Below are positions 14,160-20,684 of a stretch of 64,000 nt of DNA, in pieces (the stretch's first letter is position 1; the number at the start of each line of letters is the position of its first letter). The notes under the pieces are model-generated. The model made no database searches, had not been told where the DNA came from, and saw nothing but the letters and a program-made list of their open reading frames with translations. The translations under genes were made by a program, and so were the position numbers. Location: contig CAJULG010000001.1 in the NCBI GenBank assembly GCA_910587045.1, positions 62,001 to 126,000 on the forward strand, given 5' to 3'. The DNA is from an uncultured Lachnospiraceae bacterium (lineage in GTDB: Bacteria; Bacillota; Clostridia; Lachnospirales; Lachnospiraceae).

Positions 14160-14309
14160 CTAGCGTGCGAAGCGGGAGAGTGGCACGATCACAGAGATCA
14201 GGCTTGTAAGCACGTTTACAGTGACTACAATCACAAGACACCTGGCAACAAACAATAATTCTGTTGATAATGCTAAATCACCCATAATTAAATTCAATAA
14301 GGAATCCAT
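14160..14309 (-). CDS. 49-residue membrane protein (minor coat or assembly protein)
   Basis: The protein begins MDSLLNLIMGDLALSTELLF and has one long hydrophobic helix (VARCLVIVVTVNVLTSLISV) with a basic C-terminus. AAGGTGGT precedes the ATG at 14309. A small single-span protein between the adsorption-type and Zot-like genes fits a minor virion or assembly protein of filamentous phage (pVI/pVII/pIX-like by position only). Confidence 0.6.
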   Translation of the reverse strand: MDSLLNLIMGDLALSTELLFVARCLVIVVTVNVLTSLISVIVPLSRFAR

Positions 14310-14355
14310 ACAAAACACCACCTTTTTTCTTTTTTTATCTTCATGCCATGCCCTG

Positions 14356-14377
14356 GGCAACCGCTATAGCGGTTGCC
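14356..14377. other. 22-bp perfect palindrome between small structural genes
   Basis: The arms GGCAACCGCTA and TAGCGGTTGCC pair without a loop-forming mismatch. There is no T tract on either strand, so it is more likely an mRNA-stabilising or partial-termination hairpin, or a protein site, than a full terminator. It separates the 40- and 49-residue genes. Confidence 0.6.
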
Positions 14378-14382
14378 GGACA

Positions 14383-14505
14383 TTATTCATTTCGCCGACG
14401 AATAGCGGCAGATATCTTTGCGCAGTCACGTACTATGAATTCGTAACAGCGAAAGAGCAGCCAGACTGCGAACCAGAGCCGAAGAAATTCATATATATTT
14501 TCCAT
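14383..14505 (-). CDS. 40-residue membrane-associated protein
   Basis: A very short gene beginning MENIYEFLRLWFAVWLLFRC and ending in a basic tail (AAIRRRNE). A near-perfect AAGGAGGTGATTAA site lies inside the end of the preceding gene, whose stop codon directly adjoins this ATG. The strong site and coupling argue that it is real. Its amphipathic N-terminal helix and basic tail suit a minor coat or assembly protein. Confidence 0.6.
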   Translation of the reverse strand: MENIYEFLRLWFAVWLLFRCYEFIVRDCAKISAAIRRRNE

Positions 14506-14673
14506 TTAATCACCTCCTTCCGTAAAGATCCAGCGCAATACATATAAAGCAACACCTACAATGACAGCAAATACAACCGCTCCGCCAAGAGAAAAACGGA
14601 AACCGCCGATCGTAACATAAACGATATCAAATAAACTCCAGAGAAATTGAAATAACTGTGTAAATATTTCCAC
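14506..14673 (-). CDS. 55-residue membrane protein (pVI-like by position)
   Basis: It starts at a GTG (14673) one base after the stop of the adsorption-type gene, with AAGAGG upstream. It has an amphipathic N-terminus (EIFTQLFQFLWSLFDIVYV) and a transmembrane helix (GGAVVFAVIVGVALYVL) followed by RWIFTEGGD. In Ff phages gene VI, a small membrane protein capping the virion with pIII, follows gene III. The position matches, but sequence similarity cannot be claimed. Confidence 0.6.
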   Translation of the reverse strand: MEIFTQLFQFLWSLFDIVYVTIGGFRFSLGGAVVFAVIVGVALYVLRWIFTEGGD

Positions 14674-14674
14674 T

Positions 14675-16111
14675 TTAAATACCTCTTAAAACTTTAAACA
14701 CAATAACAATGATATTAACACTCATAGCAGTTGCTACTAACACCCATATATAAGCCGGAACGCCAAGAAATGTATATCGGAGCAATTCCAAATAACCATC
14801 TTTACCAGTCAGGCCAAAACCATTTTTTATATGTTCAAGTACATTATCAGTATCCAGTGTATTAACACCAGATGTCACATTACCGTTTGCATCCTGCTCA
14901 TAAGACGAATGAAAAACGTCATTCCCATCATCATCATGCGTTATTCGGGTATATGTAGTCTCAAATGCATCATTTAACGTATTAAAGAGAAAACGACGTA
15001 TATAAATACTATCTGAACAAACTTTTGCACCTGTATCATCATAATAGTATGTATCAATCTTTATCTGTACTCCGACAAACTGCATATGATATTCAAGACT
15101 AAAAAACGATAAATCTTGAGAGTACAGATCATAATAATTTGGCGGTACTGAACTGAGTGCATTCTCTAAAGCAACTTTTCCTGAAGCAGTATAGGGGCCA
15201 TCATCAGCAGTATAAAGATAATTCAAAGTACCAGTATTATTTCCACCTGCTTCAGCAACTGCATAAAACTCACCACATGTTCCATGTGTCTTCAATAACT
15301 TTTGATTGTTATATGTTTCAGTGTCATAATCTAAATGTCCCCGATACAGCACATTAGAATTATCTTTATTAAAAGAATTTATCTGTGCTTTGCTTAAATA
15401 CTGGTATAAATATTCACAAGAATAATCATAATGCAATTCAACGTTATGCTCAGAATAGAAATCAGTTAATTCTGCATCATCATATTTGAAAATAGATGAC
15501 ACGTTATTTTCCGTGATAGCTGACACATACGCACTGGCCGGAACCGGAATCGTTTTATCATAAACTGATTCGTATTGTTCTTTTTGCCATTCATCCCAAT
15601 TAGAATACTTCCGCAGATCTTCCTCTGATATTGTTCCATCTATATACGAGAACGCTTTTTCTCTGTCTGAAAATAATAAAAAACCACTTGATGTAAAACT
15701 CGTAACAGATCCAGCATCATAGATCTGATACTTTCCATTATATAAGTACGACTCTTTAATACTTGTCGTGTTATAAATCGAACTAAAAGCAGATACCGTA
15801 AATTTTTTATCGGACATCAGAATAAAACCAGAGTTGCTGGTTCCATCCGTACCACCAGTGTAATACAAACATATCCTGCCGGAACCTCTCACGTTTTGTA
15901 CGATACTTGCACCGACATTATTTCCATCCGTCCAAATATCTGTCCATGTAATAGACCCGGCATGCTCTTTTTCTCCTGATTCTTCTGTTGATTCTTCAGC
16001 ATGTACAATAACACCAGCAGTCACAAATGCAACCAAGAGACCGATGATAATTCCAAGAATCAGCGCACCCTTTTTACTTAAGAACTGCAATACTACATTT
16101 ATTTTTTTCAT
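14675..16111 (-). CDS. Adsorption-type minor coat protein (pIII-like)
   Basis: A 478-residue extracellular protein with an N-terminal hydrophobic signal segment (about 14-38), a Ser/Glu/Gly-rich stretch, a large polar Tyr-, Asp- and Ser-rich ectodomain, and a C-terminal transmembrane helix (about 453-473) ending in a short basic tail (KVLRGI). This signal/ectodomain/anchor layout is that of filamentous-phage pIII, which binds the host receptor and terminates assembly. It follows the major-coat-like gene after a strong terminator, as gene III does in Ff phages. The ectodomain has no recognised domain, as expected for a host-specific receptor binder. Confidence 0.75.
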   Translation of the reverse strand: MKKINVVLQFLSKKGALILGIIIGLLVAFVTAGVIVHAEESTEESGEKEHAGSITWTDIWTDGNNVGASIVQNVRGSGRICLYYTGGTDGTSNSGFILMSDKKFTVSAFSSIYNTTSIKESYLYNGKYQIYDAGSVTSFTSSGFLLFSDREKAFSYIDGTISEEDLRKYSNWDEWQKEQYESVYDKTIPVPASAYVSAITENNVSSIFKYDDAELTDFYSEHNVELHYDYSCEYLYQYLSKAQINSFNKDNSNVLYRGHLDYDTETYNNQKLLKTHGTCGEFYAVAEAGGNNTGTLNYLYTADDGPYTASGKVALENALSSVPPNYYDLYSQDLSFFSLEYHMQFVGVQIKIDTYYYDDTGAKVCSDSIYIRRFLFNTLNDAFETTYTRITHDDDGNDVFHSSYEQDANGNVTSGVNTLDTDNVLEHIKNGFGLTGKDGYLELLRYTFLGVPAYIWVLVATAMSVNIIVIVFKVLRGI

Positions 16112-16121
16112 ACACTACCTC

Positions 16122-16158
16122 CTAAAAAAAAGAGGGTAGCGATACATGACCGCTACCC
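16122..16158 (-). terminator. Strong terminator between major-coat and adsorption-protein genes
   Basis: On the minus strand, GGGTAGCG and CGCTACCC (plus 16151-16158 and 16134-16141) form an 8-bp GC-rich stem followed by TCTTTTTTTTT. It lies directly after the tiny coat gene and before the pIII-like gene. Ff phages have a terminator at the same place, giving much more coat mRNA than pIII mRNA. Confidence 0.9.
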
Positions 16159-16168
16159 AGACTACTTA

Positions 16169-16360
16169 CTAACGGGCAGTATACTTTACACGGGAGACAA
16201 TCCCGAATCCTGCCGGAACCAGTATGGCAAGTACAAAAGCACAAGCCAGAATCGGTTCACCCTTGACAATATCAAGGATCCATGTAAGCACATCACCGCC
16301 AAGCTCCAACGCTGACGAAGGATCAAACTTAGAAGTTGTAGAAGCTAACAGACCCATCAT
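16169..16360 (-). CDS. Major coat protein (pVIII-like)
   Basis: A 63-residue protein with an acidic/amphipathic N-terminal half (DPSSALELGGDVLTWILD), a central transmembrane helix (ILACAFVLAILVPAGFGIV) and a basic C-terminus (SRVKYTAR). That is the signature of filamentous-phage major coat proteins, whose basic end faces the packaged DNA. There is no cleavable signal, as in Pf3-type coats. GGAGG lies nine bases before the ATG at 16360, inside the end of the preceding gene, with ATGA overlap. Small size, charge pattern, strong ribosome site and downstream terminator agree. Confidence 0.82.
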   Translation of the reverse strand: MMGLLASTTSKFDPSSALELGGDVLTWILDIVKGEPILACAFVLAILVPAGFGIVSRVKYTAR

Positions 16361-16737
16361 ACCTTTTTACCTCCTTCCTTATTAGCTTTATCATTAGCGG
16401 TTTCCGGTGCAGGAGAAGGTGAGACATTACCTGACGCTTCCGGCGCTGGTTCTTCTTCCTTTGGAAAACCGTTGATGAACAGATTAAATGCCAGATCGCA
16501 CTCCCTTGGATTTGCAGAAGTCTTAGAGATACCGACCGAACAATCAAAACGATCCTGATCTAAGGTCGATAATTCTGCAAAGACTTGTTCTGAAATAAAT
16601 TTTTTGACTGCTATACCAGAGAGAACCGGAAAAGCAGGACAGCCGACGATCACGCCTTCAAAGACATAATATTGTTTTCCTGCCTTGCTGACATCCGACC
16701 TGATATCAGTCACAACCATATCGCATACTAACTGCAT
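16357..16737 (-). CDS. Putative ssDNA-binding protein (pV-like)
   Basis: A 126-residue protein. Residues 1-90 are beta-rich with alternating hydrophobics (MQLVCDMVVTDIR, YYVFEGVIVG, DLAFNLFINGF), consistent with an OB-like fold. The last 35 are Pro/Glu/Ala/Ser-rich and disordered, then basic (EGGKKV). In filamentous phages a small ssDNA-binding protein coats the new viral strand before the coat replaces it, and its gene sits just upstream of the coat gene, as here. AAGGAGG precedes the ATG. The assignment depends on size, composition and position; no decisive motif exists. Confidence 0.6.
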   Translation of the reverse strand: MQLVCDMVVTDIRSDVSKAGKQYYVFEGVIVGCPAFPVLSGIAVKKFISEQVFAELSTLDQDRFDCSVGISKTSANPRECDLAFNLFINGFPKEEEPAPEASGNVSPSPAPETANDKANKEGGKKV

Positions 16738-16874
16738 TTTTCATCCTCCTTAAAATTCTTAAATACTTCCATGTTGATATCCGTTGACCACTCCTGAAAG
16801 TCATGATCGAGTTTCCATGTGTAATATGTACTGACAATGAAGCAGGCACATAGTATTAACCAAACGACAATCAA
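16728..16874 (-). CDS. 48-residue membrane protein, first gene of the structural operon
   Basis: It starts at a TTG (16874), with GGAGG about nine bases upstream. An N-terminal transmembrane helix (IVVWLILCACFIVSTYY) is followed by a hydrophilic tail. Its end overlaps the start of the ssDNA-binding-like gene by ten bases (ATGCAGTTAG shared), arguing for coupling. An overlapping ATG frame (26 codons) is less likely. Possibly a minor coat or assembly protein. Confidence 0.55.
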   Translation of the reverse strand: MIVVWLILCACFIVSTYYTWKLDHDFQEWSTDINMEVFKNFKEDEKCS

Positions 16875-16905
16875 TAAGCATCACCTCCAATAAATTTTGA
16901 AACCT

Positions 16906-16921
16906 TGTGCGACGTCGCACA
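16906..16921. promoter_or_regulatory. 16-bp palindrome upstream of the structural operon
   Basis: TGTGCGACGTCGCACA is a perfect palindrome 32 bp upstream of the first structural gene. It is unlike the AT-rich repressor operators, so a different, possibly host, regulator would bind. No convincing promoter lies beside it. Confidence 0.55.
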
Positions 16922-16944
16922 GAAAATCCGGATAAATCACCGGA

Positions 16945-16975
16945 AAAAGAGCAGTATCTATCTAGCGGATAAATC
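16945..16975. other. Right attachment site (attR), Xer/dif-like
   Basis: The second copy of the 31-bp repeat, with one mismatch to attL. The core lies at 16956-16974. Broader inverted repeats CGGAAAAA (16941-16948) and TTTTTCCG (16980-16987) flank it almost concentrically. A further partial copy of the right arm, CGGATAAATCAC, lies at 16929-16940. The recombinase gene's -35 box begins 22 bp to the right. Confidence 0.85.
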
Positions 16976-16996
16976 TACGTTTTTCCGCATAAAGTG

Positions 16997-17025
16997 TGGA
17001 CATAAAAGAAGTAGTATGGTAAAAT
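16997..17025 (+). promoter_or_regulatory. Promoter of the Xer-type recombinase gene
   Basis: TGGACA (16997-17002), a 17-bp spacer and TAAAAT (17020-17025). Because this promoter lies over the earliest in-frame ATG (17024), translation must begin downstream, supporting the start at 17072. Confidence 0.65.
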
Positions 17026-17071
17026 GGTATCTAAAGAAAATAATAACTTGAATATAGAAAGGACAATGCAT

Positions 17072-18163
17072 ATGGCAAAGGATTCTGAACACTATAAACT
17101 AAAGGAACGAAAACAAAAGCAATTATACCATGAACTGTTAGCACAGCTTCCACCATGTGCCAGGGATTATCTGCGGGATAAGGATTTGACCACTCAGGTA
17201 AGTACACGTATTTCTTATGCCTATGACCTGTTGACCTTTTTTCGATATATTAAGAACGTGAATCCTATTTACAAGGAAACAGAAATAAACAGATTTGACT
17301 ATGAGGATTTGAAGCGTTTTCATCCTGAGGATATTTCTGAATATCAGCATTATCTGGAGTTCAGTACCCTAAAGCTTGACGGTGAGAATCATGAGAACGG
17401 AAAGCGTTCCATCGCCCGTAAAATGGCACCATTACGTGGAATGTTTGAATATCATCTGAAGCATGATAATATTGAGAAAAATCCGATGATCCTGGTTCAA
17501 ATGCCTCGAATTAAAAAGGATAAGAATATTATCCGTATGAATGCCTATGAGGTTCAGGACATCCTGGACGCCATTGAAAAAGGCAATGGTCAGATGTCTG
17601 AACGCCAGAGAAAGCATTGTGAACGAACCAGACAACGTGATCTGGCAATTCTTACCCTGATGTTAGGTACCGGGATCCGGGTATCAGAATGTGTTGGATT
17701 AGACGTAACCGATGTTGATTTTAAAGTCAATTCCCTTACCATTGTCCGGAAAGGCGGTGGTCAGGATATTATCTATTTTGGGGAAGAAGTTCATACTGTT
17801 TTAGAGGAATATATTCAGGGAGAACGAAAACGGACCCATATTGCAGATGGAAATGAAAAAGCTCTATTTATATCTTCAAAAGGAAACCGGATCAGCGTGG
17901 ATGCCATTGAGCGGTTGGTCAAGAAATATGGCCGGATCGCGGTTCCAAATAAGAAAATTACACCACATAAGCTCCGTAGTACATATGGAACTGCTCTGTA
18001 TCGCGAAACCGGTGATATTCGACTGGTTGCTGACGTTCTGGGGCATGAAAATGTCAACACCACCATTGATTATTATGCTGCCATTGAGGACGAACACAAA
18101 CGAAAGGCTGCCGATGCAGTATCTTTACGAAAAGAAACTCCAGGCAGTGCTTCCGGTAAATAA
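17072..18163 (+). CDS. Xer-type tyrosine recombinase, chromosomal
   Basis: A 363-residue site-specific recombinase. The start at 17072 has GAAAGGA upstream; earlier in-frame ATGs lie in the promoter or too close to the site. The N-terminal core-binding SAM-like domain spans about 30-145 and the catalytic domain the rest. Catalytic residues are visible: R203 (G-I-R-V-S-E), K227, H299-K-L-R302, H325 (L-G-H-E) and Y334 in D-Y-Y. It is longer than XerC/D, closer in size to single-recombinase Xer proteins such as XerS, whose dif site also lies next to the gene. The att core is about 100 bp upstream. It lies outside the repeats, so it is probably a host enzyme the phage uses. Confidence 0.85.
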   Translation: MAKDSEHYKLKERKQKQLYHELLAQLPPCARDYLRDKDLTTQVSTRISYAYDLLTFFRYIKNVNPIYKETEINRFDYEDLKRFHPEDISEYQHYLEFSTLKLDGENHENGKRSIARKMAPLRGMFEYHLKHDNIEKNPMILVQMPRIKKDKNIIRMNAYEVQDILDAIEKGNGQMSERQRKHCERTRQRDLAILTLMLGTGIRVSECVGLDVTDVDFKVNSLTIVRKGGGQDIIYFGEEVHTVLEEYIQGERKRTHIADGNEKALFISSKGNRISVDAIERLVKKYGRIAVPNKKITPHKLRSTYGTALYRETGDIRLVADVLGHENVNTTIDYYAAIEDEHKRKAADAVSLRKETPGSASGK

Positions 18164-18199
18164 TAAATATATTAAGATAAAAATAGTAAGGTATATAGA

Positions 18200-18910
18200 A
18201 TGAAATTACAAAAGTTATTAACTTATATAAGAAAAGCCATAGATGATTATCATATGATAGATGTTAATGATAAAATTGCTGTCGGAATCTCTGGAGGAAA
18301 AGACAGTCTGACCTTATTGTACGGACTGCGAAGATTAAAGGACTTCTATCCAATTCCTTTCGAACTGTCGGCCATTACAGTTGATCTGGGATTTGAACAA
18401 TATGATACTGCTCTTCTCTCCCAATATGTAAAACAACTTAACATTCCTTATTATGTGGAGAAAACAGATATTGCCAGTATTGTATTTGATCATAAAAAGG
18501 AAGCGAATCCCTGTTCTCTGTGCAGTCGGCTGCGAAAGGGAGCATTTAATGAACGGGCTAAAGCAATCGGCTGTAATAAGATTGCATATGCACATCATAA
18601 AGATGATGTCTTAGAAAGCTTTTTAATGTCACTGCTTTATGAAGGACGGATTCATACCTTTTCACCGATTACCAGATTAGAACGATCAGAACTCGAATTG
18701 ATCCGTCCCCTTATATATGTCCGTGAAGGAGAAGTTGCTTCCTTTGCGCGGGAGCAGGAATTACCGATTTCAAAAAATCCCTGTCCTGCAGACGGAATTA
18801 CAAAGCGTCAGGAAGCAAAGGAACTGATCTGTAGTCTGAAAACAACAGTTCCGGATGTGAAGGAACGTATCTTCTCTGCAATCAAAGGCTCCGGTATTGA
18901 TGGCTGGTAG
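18200..18910 (+). CDS. ttcA: TtcA-like tRNA 2-thiocytidine synthetase
   Basis: A 236-residue PP-loop ATPase that in characterised relatives thiolates cytidine 32 of tRNA using an iron-sulfur cluster. The pyrophosphatase loop S31-G-G-K-D-S36 is intact. A C105-S-L-C108 pair and a later cysteine in N-P-C-P would supply cluster ligands, and A-Y-A-H-H-K-D-D is the family's second signature. Firmicute relatives are often simply called tRNA 2-thiocytidine biosynthesis protein, and substrate specificity is not proven. It lies 36 bp after the recombinase gene and may share its transcript. Confidence 0.85.
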   Translation: MKLQKLLTYIRKAIDDYHMIDVNDKIAVGISGGKDSLTLLYGLRRLKDFYPIPFELSAITVDLGFEQYDTALLSQYVKQLNIPYYVEKTDIASIVFDHKKEANPCSLCSRLRKGAFNERAKAIGCNKIAYAHHKDDVLESFLMSLLYEGRIHTFSPITRLERSELELIRPLIYVREGEVASFAREQELPISKNPCPADGITKRQEAKELICSLKTTVPDVKERIFSAIKGSGIDGW

Positions 18911-18926
18911 TATACGATCCGTAAAA

Positions 18927-19409
18927 CTATTCCTTTACAAGTGGTTCCTCTGCAAAATAAGGGATGGTCAGGAAACAGCCACTGGTAATCTCATCCCCGG
19001 ATATATGATTAATTTCCCGAACCTCTTTTATATATTCCTGTAAACTGGCATATTCAGAAGTTCTATACTCCTTTGCAATTCCCCAAAGGGTATCTCCGGC
19101 CTCTACCTCAATTACGGTAAAGTACTTTGTACTTGCATGATCGGACTGTGCATTCACCAGACTGGTACGCAGAAAGAATATGCAGAATACCGTCAGGATA
19201 CATGTGGTTGCAACGCAATAAAGAGTCAGCTTTGGATACCGGATCAGCACACTGGCAATCCGAAGCTTTAAACTATATAATAATTCAAGAACAGTTTCAG
19301 ATAACGCAGATAAAAAAGCTGCAGTCCCGGATGGACATACCATTATCTCTTTGTCTGATTGATTCTCTTTCCAGTCATAATTTTGAATATAAGCAGTATT
19401 TGTATTCAT
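18927..19409 (-). CDS. LysM protein, YneA-like SOS cell-division inhibitor
   Basis: A 160-residue bitopic membrane protein with a hydrophilic N-terminal region, one transmembrane helix (about 62-82, LTLYCVATTCILTVFCIFFL) and an extracellular LysM peptidoglycan-binding domain (about 97-152, VEAGDTLWGIAKEY onward). Bacillus YneA, a division suppressor induced by DNA damage, has the same helix-plus-LysM layout and is also divergent from lexA. The N-terminal cytosolic part here is longer than in YneA. Its promoter contains an SOS box, which strongly supports damage induction. Confidence 0.8.
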   Translation of the reverse strand: MNTNTAYIQNYDWKENQSDKEIMVCPSGTAAFLSALSETVLELLYSLKLRIASVLIRYPKLTLYCVATTCILTVFCIFFLRTSLVNAQSDHASTKYFTVIEVEAGDTLWGIAKEYRTSEYASLQEYIKEVREINHISGDEITSGCFLTIPYFAEEPLVKE

Positions 19410-19440
19410 AGCCTTTCACCTTTCCTGTATATAAATATTC

Positions 19441-19549
19441 CGAACATCTGTTTGTTAATTGCATTATATCGAACAGTTGTTCTTTTGTCAACAAGAAATC
19501 GAATGAATGTTCGAGAAAATATGTTCGTATTTCTATGAACATTTGTTTG
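19441..19549. promoter_or_regulatory. Cluster of four LexA (SOS) boxes between yneA-like gene and lexA
   Basis: Matches to the Gram-positive CGAAC-N4-GTTCG box: CGAACATCTGTTTG (19441-19454), CGAACAGTTGTTCT (19470-19483), CGAATGAATGTTCG (19500-19513) and TGAACATTTGTTTG (19536-19549). Spacing is roughly 30-36 bp. The second fills a promoter spacer. Confidence 0.85.
19463..19491 (-). promoter_or_regulatory. Consensus promoter of the yneA-like gene with embedded SOS box
   Basis: Minus strand TTGACA (19491-19486), a 17-bp spacer and TATAAT (19468-19463), both hexamers perfect. The SOS box at 19470-19483 lies within the spacer, so LexA would block polymerase tightly. Confidence 0.88.
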
Positions 19550-19655
19550 CATTCTAGTGAATCCTATGGTAAACTTAATATAATACAGAACAATAGTCAG
19601 GAAATGACAGTCCTGACCATTGTCCGATTCTTTTACAGAGAGGAGCATTACGAAT

Positions 19656-20270
19656 ATGGGAAATGGAAAAATCACAGATAAACAGCAGGAAATTTTAGAA
19701 TATATGAAGGAACAGATTCTATCAAAGGGCTATCCACCTTCTGTTCGGGAAATCTGCTCTGCTGTTCATCTAAAGTCCACCTCTTCTGTCCATTCCCATT
19801 TGGAAACGCTGGAGAAGAATGGATATATCCGACGGGATCCAACCAAGCCCCGTGCCATTGAGATTGTAGATGATACATTTAATCTGACCAGACGCGAGCT
19901 TGTGAACGTGCCGATTTTAGGCAGTGTTGCAGCAGGACAGCCCCTATTGGCAAATGATAATATTAACGGATACTTCCCTCTGCCTCCGGAATATGTGAAT
20001 AACAGTCATACCTTTATGCTTACAGTAAAAGGAGAAAGTATGATCAATGCAGGAATCTTTGACGGTGACCTGGTATTGGTTGAACAGACCCCGGTAGCCA
20101 GAAACGGTGAAATTATAGTTGCCCTGATTGAAGATTCCGCAACTGTAAAGACCTTTTATAAAGAAGATGATCATATCCGCTTACAGCCGGAAAATGATTC
20201 CATGGATCCGATCCTGGTAAAAGATTGCATGATCATAGGAAGAGTGATCGGATTATATCGTAGATTCTAA
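19656..20270 (+). CDS. lexA: LexA SOS repressor
   Basis: The product is 204 residues from the ATG at 19656 (GAGGAG upstream). The N-terminal winged helix (about 1-70) includes GYPPSVREICSAVHLKSTSS. The self-cleavage site is A93-G94 in G-S-V-A-A-G-Q-P. The catalytic Ser-Lys dyad is S129 (G-E-S-M) and K166 (A-T-V-K-T-F). RecA filaments trigger autocleavage and release the SOS regulon. Four SOS boxes lie between it and the divergent yneA-like gene, so it is presumably autoregulated. A -10 TATAAT lies at 19579-19584. Confidence 0.95.
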   Translation: MGNGKITDKQQEILEYMKEQILSKGYPPSVREICSAVHLKSTSSVHSHLETLEKNGYIRRDPTKPRAIEIVDDTFNLTRRELVNVPILGSVAAGQPLLANDNINGYFPLPPEYVNNSHTFMLTVKGESMINAGIFDGDLVLVEQTPVARNGEIIVALIEDSATVKTFYKEDDHIRLQPENDSMDPILVKDCMIIGRVIGLYRRF

Positions 20271-20313
20271 AGAAAGTACCAGGACAATATCAGTTTTAAT
20301 AAAATATATAATA

Positions 20314-20357
20314 ATGTGGTATATTCACAATCCTGTCTGATTATGAATATACCACAT
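20314..20357 (-). terminator. Hairpin at the end of the 109-residue gene
   Basis: ATGTGGTATATTCA (20314-20327) pairs perfectly with TGAATATACCACAT (20344-20357). The minus-strand gene's stop codon lies in the loop and its last codons form one arm. On the minus strand, TTATTATATATTTTATT follows. Confidence 0.6.
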
Positions 20358-20670
20358 CGCAATAAAAGCCCATCTTATTTTCCATACAACTGGCATATCG
20401 GTATCGTATTACATTCCCTTCATTAAATCGTACATACATCTGGGAATAAGGATATCCTACCGCATCCATCATCTTTTGAAAATGCTTTTGAGCCTGTTCC
20501 ATTCCGAACTTATTTAACCTAACATCTACAACAAAACGATTATAATGGATCGTAACACAATAGTTTTTTAATCCTTTTGAATCTGCCAGAAAATGATTAA
20601 ACGCACATTCAATTTCCGGTGAAACAGAAAGCTGTATATACTTTAAATAATCATTAAATACACGGAACAT
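20341..20670 (-). CDS. Hypothetical protein
   Basis: A 109-residue protein from the ATG at 20670 (GAAAGGAAG upstream); the earlier in-frame start overlaps the HD-GYP gene and lacks a site. It is soluble, with Tyr/Phe-rich beta strands (NYCVTIHYNRFVVDVRLNKF) and a helix FGMEQAQKHFQKMMDAVG. No family is recognised. It starts 15 bp after the HD-GYP gene and is likely co-transcribed. Confidence 0.7.
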   Translation of the reverse strand: MFRVFNDYLKYIQLSVSPEIECAFNHFLADSKGLKNYCVTIHYNRFVVDVRLNKFGMEQAQKHFQKMMDAVGYPYSQMYVRFNEGNVIRYRYASCMENKMGFYCDVVYS

Positions 20671-20684
20671 AGTCAACTTCCTTT

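Larger units (their letters stand above)
8325..16975. mobile_element. Integrated inovirus-like prophage with CRESS-type replication module
   Basis: The segment between the two 31-bp repeats carries, leftward on the minus strand, a filamentous-phage-like structural operon (ssDNA-binding-like protein, major-coat-like protein, adsorption-type protein, tiny membrane proteins, Zot-type ATPase). It also carries a replication module (CRESS-type Rep, circovirus-like origin), a small repressor with three operators, and a row of short orphan genes. There is no integrase, secretin, tail, capsid or lysis gene. The lack of a secretin fits a host with no outer membrane, and lack of lysis fits extrusion. 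The 8.6-kb size is within the inovirus range. The replication and structural assignments rest on motifs, order and size rather than database hits. Confidence 0.85.

Noticed and set aside
8325..16975. Element as a tailed prophage, conjugative element or IS-based transposon.
   Set aside because: No terminase, portal, tail, lysis, relaxase/VirB4 or transposase motifs; size and gene order fit a filamentous-type element.
17072..18163. Recombinase considered as the phage's own integrase.
   Set aside because: It lies outside the 31-bp repeats, with its promoter beyond attR and host ttcA following. No third att copy was seen downstream.
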